Positions 1 to 8,819 of a DNA stretch of 8,819 nucleotides are shown here, in pieces. This stretch comes from JALYIM01 sp040003205. Its GTDB lineage: Bacteria; Acidobacteriota; Terriglobia; Terriglobales; Acidobacteriaceae. The position numbers and the translations under genes are program-made. The DNA lies in contig JBDUDA010000126.1 of the NCBI GenBank assembly GCA_040003205.1, positions 1-8,819 of the forward strand, read 5' to 3'. The stretch's first letter is position 1; each line of letters opens with the position of its first letter. The notes below the pieces were generated by a model. The model was given only the letters and a program-made list of their open reading frames with translations. It did not search any database and was not told the origin of the DNA.

Positions 1-324
1 ACCGCAGCTATCGAAGTCGCATATCTTCTGCTCAGTCACTTCGCGCTTTTCTATTTCATCCTGCTGCTGGGGTTGGGTGCCGGATACATCTGGTACGCGG
101 CATTTCTTAACAAGAAACCCTCTGTCAATGTTTCGGAGCGTTTTTTTGGAATCCGCAATGCGTATTACCGGTGGAAACGCCGCCGCGCTGCCAGAAAATT
201 CGAGGTATACATGCGCCAGCACAATCGCGATGTAACTTTCGATGAGCATGGAAACTACGTCCCGCCTGAGGAGGTTGATCCAGGCAAAAAGAATGGCGGA
301 TCCAAGTCGGGCTGGGTGAACTAG
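1..324 (+). CDS. C-terminal part of a membrane protein, probably rhomboid family (5' end outside window)
   Basis: The reading frame is open from base 1, so the gene begins before the window; 107 residues are visible. Residues 2-36 are strongly hydrophobic (AIEVAYLLL through GAGYIWYAAF) and form one or two membrane spans. A very basic cytoplasmic-type segment follows (RNAYYRWKRRRAARKFEVYM, about residues 51-70), then an acidic tail with DEHGNY and PPEE, ending in a Gly/Lys/Ser-rich stretch. I recognise this basic segment plus acidic tail as the C-terminus of rhomboid-family intramembrane proteases in Acidobacteriota; that is recall, not a search. The AHxGG-type motif with the catalytic histidine, expected in the last span of active rhomboids, is not visible in this or the other two plus frames. 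The protein may therefore be an inactive homologue or belong to another family. The TTG at 73 could be mistaken for a start, but it lies inside the hydrophobic segment and the frame continues upstream of it. The gene converges on the hydrolase gene at 545-1222. Confidence 0.6.
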   Translation, partial: TAAIEVAYLLLSHFALFYFILLLGLGAGYIWYAAFLNKKPSVNVSERFFGIRNAYYRWKRRRAARKFEVYMRQHNRDVTFDEHGNYVPPEEVDPGKKNGGSKSGWVN

Positions 325-358
325 GTGATTTCGGCGGTGGGGGATGGCAAAACGGATA

Positions 359-390
359 TCTCCACTACGCTTCGCTCCGGTCGAGATGAC
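359..390 (+). repeat. Dispersed intergenic repeat, copy A
   Basis: This 32-base segment starts TCTCCACTACGC and ends GGTCGAGATGAC. It matches positions 1254-1285 (copy B) at 31 of 32 bases; the single difference is A at 367 against C at 1262. A third copy lies inverted at 1381-1419. All three copies are in non-coding gaps. From memory, this word is frequent in intergenic regions of acidobacterial genomes, which I cannot verify here. Confidence 0.75.
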
Positions 391-408
391 AGGATTCCGC
401 TTATTTTG

Positions 409-422
409 CCCGACACTTCGGG
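409..422. other. Small hairpin
   Basis: CCCGA at 409-413 pairs perfectly with TCGGG at 418-422 across a four-base loop, CACT. On the plus strand it follows a T-rich stretch instead of preceding one, so it does not look like a plus-strand terminator. Confidence 0.4.
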
Positions 423-477
423 TCCAGAAGAGGCGTTGACATCTTCGAATGCAGAAGAGGTGTTTGATTCTGGGTGG

Positions 478-531
478 CGCAGCGCTTCAGCGCTGCGATA
501 AAAGTCTACTGAGACTTGCGGCTTTAGCCGC
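478..531. repeat. Cluster of three adjacent hairpins (palindromic element)
   Basis: Three perfect inverted repeats lie almost head to tail. CGCAGCGCT (478-486) pairs with AGCGCTGCG (489-497). AAGTCT (502-507) pairs with AGACTT (512-517) around ACTG. GCGGCT (518-523) pairs with AGCCGC (526-531). On the minus strand, the direction of the hydrolase transcript, the middle stem is followed by TTTT, a weak terminator signature. The layout resembles a mobile palindromic unit (REP/MITE-like) more than a dedicated terminator. It may serve as a two-way stop between the convergent genes. Confidence 0.6.
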
Positions 532-544
532 TGAGGTTCTCCAG

Positions 545-1222
545 CTACTTGTGCTGAAAGAAGGAGCCAAACTTCTCCAGCACATTCAGGATTAAAGATT
601 CCGCCCGCGCTTTTCCCTTAAATCCCAAGTCATGCCCGGCACCTAAAATTGGCGTCAGAAAGGTCTTCGCCGGAATCAATTCCACAGCCGCCTCTAATTC
701 ATGGATAGATCCAAACGGATCTCTCGTGCCATGCACAAACAGCGCGGGTGTTTTCAGTTCAGGGAAATGCTGAGTTCGAAGTTGCGCCGGCTTGCGCGGA
801 GGGTGCAGCGGGTAGGAAAACAGAAGTAATCCATCCACAAGGGCAGGCTCACTGGCACACAACATGCTCGCCTGACGTCCTCCATAAGAATGCCCCCCGA
901 GAAAAATACGACCTGAAATCTGACCACGAAGCAACTTGATCGCTCGCTTCAATCCTTCGCGATCTCGGGCAGCATCGCCGGGTCGTGGAGGTCCAAACGG
1001 TCTATTTTGCCGGAAGGGAAGATCGTACCGTAGCACCGTGAAACCCTCGCCAGCGAAGGAATCCGCGAGTGCAATTAATAACGGAGAGTTGGAATTTGAT
1101 CCTGCGCCGTGGGTGAGGGTAATGCCGTCGTTGGTTGAATTTTCGGGGCGATGAATGTGTCCCCAAACGGGAGGGTCAACGGAAAGGTCGTTGCAAAGTT
1201 CAATGAGTGCAGGGTTCGACAT
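545..1222 (-). CDS. Alpha/beta hydrolase, KANL3/Tex30-like
   Basis: This 225-residue cytoplasmic protein with no signal peptide has a compact alpha/beta-hydrolase core. The nucleophile elbow GGHSYGGR places the catalytic serine at Ser112. The acid is likely Asp168 in HGTRDPFG and the histidine His197 in GAGHDLG, so a full Ser-Asp-His triad is present and correctly ordered. HGAGSNSNSP at 38-47 after the first strands is the usual oxyanion-hole region of the KANL3/Tex30 (dienelactone-hydrolase-like) group, whose bacterial members have no settled substrate. Esterase or related hydrolase activity is expected, but the substrate cannot be read from sequence. The ATG at 1222 is the only reasonable start; the upstream GAAAAG is a weak ribosome-binding site. 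The gene is downstream of pyk on the same strand but separated by 217 bases holding an inverted repeat pair, so co-transcription is doubtful. Confidence 0.85.
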   Translation of the reverse strand: MSNPALIELCNDLSVDPPVWGHIHRPENSTNDGITLTHGAGSNSNSPLLIALADSFAGEGFTVLRYDLPFRQNRPFGPPRPGDAARDREGLKRAIKLLRGQISGRIFLGGHSYGGRQASMLCASEPALVDGLLLFSYPLHPPRKPAQLRTQHFPELKTPALFVHGTRDPFGSIHELEAAVELIPAKTFLTPILGAGHDLGFKGKARAESLILNVLEKFGSFFQHK

Positions 1223-1246
1223 TGCTTTTCATACTACGGGCATGAA

Positions 1247-1285
1247 GCAGGTCTCTCCACTCCGCTTCGCTCCGGTCGAGATGAC
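1247..1285 (+). repeat. Dispersed intergenic repeat, copy B (one arm of an inverted pair)
   Basis: This 39-base segment runs from GCAGGTCTCTCC to GTCGAGATGAC. Bases 1254-1285 match copy A at 31 of 32 positions. The whole 39 bases match the reverse complement of 1381-1419 (copy C) with only two mismatches. It ends 24 bases upstream of the hydrolase start, inside what would be that gene's leader. Confidence 0.8.
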
Positions 1286-1380
1286 AGGTTTATTTATTTG
1301 GTGGAGCTATTTAACGTAGCGCTGGCCTTCGCATTCGCCCCAACCGACCTCAATTTGTCATCATTCGACCACTTTGCTTG

Positions 1381-1419
1381 GTCATCTCGACCGGAGAGCA
1401 GCGGAGTGGAGAGACCTGC
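1381..1419 (-). repeat. Dispersed intergenic repeat, copy C (inverted relative to A and B)
   Basis: Read on the plus strand it starts GTCATCTCGACCGG and ends GAGAGACCTGC. It is the reverse complement of copy B except at two positions in the centre (GAGAGCAG where B predicts GAGCGAAG). With a 95-base spacer, copies B and C could fold into a stem of about 39 bp in a transcript running out of pyk, whose stop codon is about 20 bases away. This could end transcription or protect the pyk mRNA 3' end. A partial echo of the word, GTCATCATTCGACC, lies at 1357-1370. Confidence 0.8.
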
Positions 1420-1439
1420 TGTTGCTTACGATCGAAAAA

Positions 1440-2957
1440 CTACGAGGGCTTTTTTACCCGTCCGGCGCCCACGATTTGCAGCCGCATGAAATTTGTTGAG
1501 CCGGTGGACATCCGCGTCCCGCCAACCACGCCCATGATGTCGTCCAGTTTTACCTGTCCCTGCTCGAGCAATTGTTCCTCGGCGGCAGTCACCATCTCTT
1601 CCACCGACCTGGTTTGAGCGTGCGGAACTGGACGCACTCCCCAGAGAAGGTTCATCCGGTTGCAAACAGCAGGCACATGGCTGAAAGCATGAATCACTGT
1701 CCGAGGGCGATATTTCGAAATCAGGCGCGCGGTATTTCCAGTGTCGGTAAAAACGGCGATGGCGCACATGTGAAGGTCTTCGGCTGCGTGGGCAACTGAC
1801 TCGCAGATCGCTTCTGCGATAGACAATCCAGTGCGCTCGCGTCTGCGCCTGGGTTGGATGGAATCGCCCATGCTGCCTTCGGCCTCGATGATGATCTTTG
1901 CCATGATGGTGACCGCTTCGCGAGGATAGAGGCCGCTGGCGGTCTCTCCGGAGAGCATGACCGCATCGGTGCCGTCGAACACCGCATTGGCAACGTCGCT
2001 GGCTTCAGCGCGCGTAGGCCGAGGATTCTCGATCATGGATTCCAGCATTTGCGTCGCGATGATCACTGGCTTACGCCATTCGGCTGCCCGGCAAATTACG
2101 TGTTTCTGGATGACCGGCACTTTTTCGGGAGGCATCTCCACGCCCAAGTCTCCGCGAGCCACCATGACGCCGTCAGAGGCTTCGAGGATTTCTTCGAGTT
2201 GTTCTAGTGCTTGAGGCTTTTCCAGCTTGGCGATGACTTGGACTTTGCTTTGGTGATCGGAAATGATTTGCTTTACCTCGCGCACGTCGGCGGCAGATCG
2301 AACAAAAGAAATAGCTACCACGTCGACGCCATTTTTCAGACCAAATTCAAGATCTCTGCGATCTTTGTCAGTCAAAGCGGGAATAGACAGCGCCGCGCCC
2401 GGCAGATTAATGCCCTGGTGTTCCGCCAGAGTACCGCCGTTGATGACTTCGCATTCCACGTCATCACCGTTGATCGCAACGATGCGAAGTTCTATCAGTC
2501 CATCGGACAATAACACGCGGGAGCCGGACTTCATCTCTTTCGCAAGGCTTTTGAAGGTCGTGGAAATTAATGTGGGCGTGCCGACGACGTCCTGTGGCGT
2601 GATGGTTACCCTCGACCCTGTTGTTAACGTGACCGGAATGTGATTCTCCAGCCGCCCGGTGCGAATCTTGGGCCCTTGCAGATCCTGCAAGATGCATATG
2701 GTGCGGCTGGCTTCTTCGGCGGCTGCGCGCAACTTTGCGATATTGCCTGCATGGTCTTCGTGCGTTCCGTGAGAAAAGTTCAGACGCGCTACGTCCATGC
2801 CAATTCGCATGAGGTCGCGAATCCCCTCGGCAGAGTTGCAGGATGGTCCGATAGTGCAGATAATTTTTGCGCGTCGCGATCGGGAAGCGGCATCGGAGGA
2901 AGGGCCTTCTGAATTGGAATCGGGAAATGCCGGAGTCGCCGAAGTGCTGAGTTTCAA
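1440..2957 (-). CDS. pyk: Pyruvate kinase
   Basis: Pyruvate kinase makes pyruvate and ATP from phosphoenolpyruvate and ADP, the last step of glycolysis, as a cytoplasmic tetramer. The 505-residue protein shows the family's landmarks in order: TIGPS (35-39), ARLNFSHG (57-64), LQGPKIRTG (93-101), a B domain at about 103-200, AKLEKP with Lys244 and Glu246, ARGDLGVEMP with Asp270 as the second metal ligand, TQMLESM (302-308), PTRAEASDVANAVFDGTDAVMLSGETA (314-340), and a C-terminal regulatory domain ending VKKPS. Lys97 in GPKIR stands where potassium-dependent enzymes such as rabbit muscle (Glu117) have glutamate, so a K+-independent enzyme is predicted. There is no PEP-utiliser domain. The start is TTG: GAGG lies five bases upstream, and no ATG occurs before the conserved core. 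About 28 Ser-rich residues precede the AKIICTIGPS core, longer than usual. It follows yihY by 60 bases on the same strand. Confidence 0.95.
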   Translation of the reverse strand: MKLSTSATPAFPDSNSEGPSSDAASRSRRAKIICTIGPSCNSAEGIRDLMRIGMDVARLNFSHGTHEDHAGNIAKLRAAAEEASRTICILQDLQGPKIRTGRLENHIPVTLTTGSRVTITPQDVVGTPTLISTTFKSLAKEMKSGSRVLLSDGLIELRIVAINGDDVECEVINGGTLAEHQGINLPGAALSIPALTDKDRRDLEFGLKNGVDVVAISFVRSAADVREVKQIISDHQSKVQVIAKLEKPQALEQLEEILEASDGVMVARGDLGVEMPPEKVPVIQKHVICRAAEWRKPVIIATQMLESMIENPRPTRAEASDVANAVFDGTDAVMLSGETASGLYPREAVTIMAKIIIEAEGSMGDSIQPRRRRERTGLSIAEAICESVAHAAEDLHMCAIAVFTDTGNTARLISKYRPRTVIHAFSHVPAVCNRMNLLWGVRPVPHAQTRSVEEMVTAAEEQLLEQGQVKLDDIMGVVGGTRMSTGSTNFMRLQIVGAGRVKKPS

Positions 2958-2962
2958 ATTAA

Positions 2963-2966
2963 CCTC
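2963..2966 (-). promoter_or_regulatory. Shine-Dalgarno that supports the TTG start of pyk
   Basis: On the minus strand GAGG lies five bases before the TTG at 2955-2957. The frame is closed by an in-frame stop upstream (the stop of the preceding gene falls in this frame) and offers no ATG or GTG between that stop and the TTG. Confidence 0.7.
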
Positions 2967-3017
2967 AATCTCTTTGGGAAGTACGGGTAAATGCGGGTTA
3001 TCGCCTGCTGAAAATCT

Positions 3018-3983
3018 TTATTGTGTCGCCTCGCGCCGCTTGACCATTTCGCGCAGCTCTCGTCCCAGCATAGCGCGCGGGAAGAGCATGGCATTGAATT
3101 CTGCACCGACTAGGATGACGAGCGAGATCATGTACATCCACACCAGAAGCGCGATGCCGGCCCCCAGCGAGCCATAAATCAAACTGTAATTCGCATAGTT
3201 TTGCAGGTACCAGCCAAAAAGCAAAGTGGTTGCAAACCACATGGCAGTGGCGAGGGTAGCGCCCGGCAGCACGCTGTGCCAGGGTTGCGTGCGCGGCACG
3301 GCATTGTGGTAAATGAGAGCGATCACGGCGATGCTGGTCAGAGTGGCGATGATCCAGCGTAGTGCGGTCCACATCAGGAGAATGTAAAAACCGAATTCGT
3401 GGTTCAAGCGAAATAGGACGATGGCCTCAATGCGAGTTCCGAATGCCACCAGCATGGTCGCAAAACTGAGCGGGATGCCGGCAAGGATGACCAGCGAAAA
3501 GGCGACCAGCCGCTCTTTCACCAGTCCCCAAATCTTGGGCAACTGGTAGGCGTTGCGAAAGCCTTCCATCCAGGAAATCATTACGCCGGAAGCCGTCCAC
3601 ACGGTGAGTAGAGTGGTCGAGACCAGCAATCCCACCGGCCTCGGCGAATTTCCCTTAAGGAAATCCAAGGCGGAGGCGCTGCCCGCCGGAAGTATGCTAT
3701 CGAGTGCATAAGAAATTTCCCGCAGGAAAATACCCGTCCTTCGCGATGCCGCCAGTACTGAGCCAACTACCAGGAGGGAAGGGAAAAAAGTAAGAATCGA
3801 TGAATAGGCGGACGCTTTCGCAATAGCGAAAGCGTCATGTTCAAACGACCGCCAAAGCGCCATGCGAAGAAGATATATAAAGCGAGGTATCAATCGCCCA
3901 AGAGTATTGCGCTGCGGGACGGGACGCAACTGGGAAATCGTGCCGCGTTCCCGATCCAGCAATCGTTGGGGGTTGGCATGCAT
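3018..3983 (-). CDS. YihY/BrkB-family inner-membrane protein (UPF0761-like)
   Basis: This is a 321-residue polytopic membrane protein with about six spans: roughly residues 57-80, 116-138, 157-182, 198-227, 240-262 and 270-298. Family landmarks are AKASAYSSILTFFPSLL (56-71), the WTASGVMISWMEGFRNAY segment (129-146), the HNAVPRTQPWHSVLPGA loop (226-242), and YGSLGAGIALLVWMYM through VGAEFNAMLF (270-301), which ends in the typical GAE(F/L)NA. The first 50 residues and the last 20 are basic and probably cytoplasmic. The family is often labelled ribonuclease BN or virulence factor BrkB, but the RNase BN label is a historical error, and no transport or enzymatic activity is established. The ATG at 3983 has no clear Shine-Dalgarno; the internal Met41 is an alternative, though it would remove much of the basic leader. 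The gene sits 66 bases after rpoC, beyond a terminator, and 60 bases before pyk, with which it may be co-transcribed. Confidence 0.9.
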   Translation of the reverse strand: MHANPQRLLDRERGTISQLRPVPQRNTLGRLIPRFIYLLRMALWRSFEHDAFAIAKASAYSSILTFFPSLLVVGSVLAASRRTGIFLREISYALDSILPAGSASALDFLKGNSPRPVGLLVSTTLLTVWTASGVMISWMEGFRNAYQLPKIWGLVKERLVAFSLVILAGIPLSFATMLVAFGTRIEAIVLFRLNHEFGFYILLMWTALRWIIATLTSIAVIALIYHNAVPRTQPWHSVLPGATLATAMWFATTLLFGWYLQNYANYSLIYGSLGAGIALLVWMYMISLVILVGAEFNAMLFPRAMLGRELREMVKRREATQ

Positions 3984-4005
3984 GGGAACTGGAAAGCTTG
4001 CCCGT

Positions 4006-4014
4006 AATATAGCA
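4006..4014 (-). promoter_or_regulatory. Possible extended -10 promoter for yihY
   Basis: On the minus strand TGC followed by TATATT (TATATT at 4006-4011) fits an extended -10 element. Transcription would start near 4000, giving a leader of about 16 bases before the ATG at 3983. There is no matching -35 box; the region where it would lie is the GC-rich terminator stem. This is a pattern match only, but some promoter is needed if the rpo terminator is efficient. Confidence 0.3.
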
Positions 4015-4033
4015 AAAGGGCGGTTTCCCGCCC
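4014..4033 (-). terminator. Rho-independent terminator of the rpoBC operon
   Basis: Read on the minus strand, GGGCGG (4028-4033) and CCGCCC (4018-4023) form a perfect six-base GC stem closed by a GAAA tetraloop (4024-4027), followed immediately by TTTT (4014-4017). An extra A-T pair extends the stem. It starts 16 bases after the rpoC stop codon. This is a textbook intrinsic terminator apart from the short U-run. Confidence 0.9.
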
Positions 4034-4049
4034 TCTCGTATTATCAGGG

Positions 4050-8237
<4,188 letters not shown>

Positions 8238-8243
8238 GGTGTT

Positions 8244-8248
8244 CCTCC
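8244..8248 (-). promoter_or_regulatory. Shine-Dalgarno that decides the rpoC start
   Basis: On the minus strand GGAGG (within GTGGAGGAACACC) lies six bases before the TTG at 8235-8237. It falls inside the coding sequence that would be read from the GTG at 8270, which argues for the downstream TTG. Confidence 0.75.
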
Positions 8249-8387
8249 ACTTCCTGCGGCTGTACGCCACCGCCCGCGGCCCTCATCAATGCAGTCGCCA
8301 GTCCCTCGCGAGAACCGGTTCCTGATTTCCATTCTCTGGCACTGAGAGCGTTGCCAAAGAACTTAGTGTCTAAAAGTCTTGTTTAGC

Positions 8388-8423
8388 TCCGGGAACGATT
8401 CCAGTTGTTAAACAGCTCCCGGA
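8388..8423 (-). other. Inverted repeat in the rpoB-rpoC spacer
   Basis: TCCGGGA (8388-8394) is the perfect complement of TCCCGGA (8417-8423) with a 22-base loop. Overlapping it is an imperfect direct repeat (GTTTAGCTCC at 8381-8390 and GTTAAACAGCTCC at 8407-8419). The stem begins 15 bases past the rpoB stop. No T-run follows on the minus strand, so it is not an intrinsic terminator; an RNA-processing or stabilising stem is more likely, if it has a role. The rest of the spacer (8238-8387) holds only the perfect palindrome GAACCGGTTC at 8312-8321 and the rpoC ribosome-binding site. Confidence 0.45.
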
Positions 8424-8438
8424 TTTGCAACTTTGCGG

Positions 8439-8819
8439 TTAGTCCGCCGCGGCGCTCAATACCGGCTTCTTCTCGGTGGCCTTGATCAACTCCACATCGA
8501 GACAGAGCGACTGTAACTCGCGGATCAACACGTTGAACGATTCGGGTACGCCCGGCTCCATGGCAGCTTCACCTTTGACGATGGCCTCGTAGATCTTGGT
8601 TCGGCCGTATACGTCATCGGACTTCGCCGTCAGCAACTCTTGCAGGATGAATGCCGCGCCGTATGCTTCCAGCGCCCAGACTTCCATTTCTCCGAAGCGC
8701 TGGCCGCCGAATTGTGCCTTTCCTCCCAGCGGCTGCTGGGTGATCAGCGAGTACGGTCCGATGGAACGAGCGTGAATCTTGTCGTCCACCAAGTGCGACA
8801 GTTTCAGCATGTAGATGTA
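8439..8819 (-). CDS. rpoB: DNA-directed RNA polymerase subunit beta, C-terminal part (5' end outside window)
   Basis: The frame is open to the right edge of the window; 126 residues are visible, beginning YIYMLKLSHLVDDK. The highly conserved beta C-terminus is unmistakable: HARSIGPYSLITQQPLGGKAQFGGQRFGEMEVWALEAYGAA, then KSDDVYGRTKIYEAIVKG and MEPGVPESFNVLIRELQSL. This part anchors beta to beta' near the clamp base and contacts the DNA-RNA hybrid region. After the conserved DVEL there is a short variable tail ending LSAAAD. It lies 201 bases upstream of the preferred rpoC start on the same strand and is presumably co-transcribed. The Met at 8810 is internal, not the start. Confidence 0.97.
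   Translation of the reverse strand, partial: YIYMLKLSHLVDDKIHARSIGPYSLITQQPLGGKAQFGGQRFGEMEVWALEAYGAAFILQELLTAKSDDVYGRTKIYEAIVKGEAAMEPGVPESFNVLIRELQSLCLDVELIKATEKKPVLSAAAD

Larger units (their letters stand above)
325..544. other. Convergent intergenic region with a repeat copy and four hairpins
   Basis: This 220-base gap separates the 3' ends of two convergent genes and I see no gene in it. It holds repeat copy A (359-390), a hairpin at 409-422, a cluster of three adjacent hairpins at 478-531, and a weak direct repeat (CAGAAGAGG at 425-433 and again at 452-460, 27 bases apart). None of the hairpins is followed by a good T-run, although the 502-517 stem read on the minus strand ends in TTTT and could act as a weak terminator for the hydrolase. 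Confidence 0.6.

Noticed and set aside
1..110. A frameshift that hides the rhomboid histidine motif in gene one
   Set aside because: I read the other two plus frames over this stretch and found no AHxGG-like motif or better hydrophobic continuation, so a simple frameshift does not explain its absence.
1357..1370. A fourth, degenerate repeat copy (GTCATCATTCGACC)
   Set aside because: It shares only about 12 bases with the end of the repeat, with a two-base insertion, so it could be chance or a duplicated end.
1420..1460. Intrinsic terminator right at the pyk stop (TTTTT follows the stop codon)
   Set aside because: The T-run has no GC-rich stem before it; only a weak A/T pairing with the preceding AAAAA is possible.
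1151..1489. A 112-codon plus-strand frame running through repeat copies B and C
   Set aside because: It starts inside the hydrolase gene, ends inside pyk and translates the repeat (SLRSGRDDR-type text), a typical spurious product of this repeat.

Overview
The window looks like ordinary chromosomal backbone from a member of the Acidobacteriota. I base that on the style of the RpoC and RpoB proteins, on the C-terminal tail of the first gene, and on short intergenic repeats that I associate with acidobacterial genomes. The phylum call rests on recognition, not on a search. I found no rRNA, tRNA, CRISPR array, insertion sequence, integrase or phage gene.

Layout, left to right. (1) Positions 1-324, plus strand: the 3' end of a membrane-protein gene, probably a rhomboid-family protein cut off by the window edge. 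(2) Positions 325-544: a convergent intergenic region with one copy of a dispersed repeat (copy A) and four small hairpins. (3) Positions 545-1222, minus strand: a small alpha/beta hydrolase of the KANL3/Tex30 type. (4) Positions 1223-1439: an intergenic region with two more copies of the repeat (B and C) facing each other, so that one transcript could fold into a stem of about 39 bp. (5) Positions 1440-2957, minus strand: pyruvate kinase with a TTG start. (6) Positions 3018-3983, minus strand: a YihY/BrkB-family inner-membrane protein. (7) Positions 3984-4049: a rho-independent terminator for the rpo operon, with a possible promoter for yihY directly after it. (8) Positions 4050-8237, minus strand: complete rpoC, most likely starting at a TTG with a strong Shine-Dalgarno. 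(9) Positions 8238-8438: a long rpoB-rpoC spacer with an inverted repeat. (10) Positions 8439-8819, minus strand: the 3' end of rpoB, which continues past the window edge.

How the genes relate. rpoB and rpoC form the end of the usual ribosomal-protein/RNA-polymerase operon, transcribed right to left and closed by the terminator at 4014-4033. yihY and pyk follow on the same strand with a 60-nt gap and may share a transcript. The hydrolase lies beyond the inverted repeat pair and may be insulated from pyk by it. The first gene converges on the hydrolase.

I see no evidence of a new multi-gene system. The points most worth a second look are non-coding or annotational: the three-copy repeat with its inverted pair, the hairpin cluster at 409-531, the terminator/promoter junction after rpoC, the start codons of rpoC and pyk, and the apparent lack of the rhomboid catalytic-histidine motif in the first gene.
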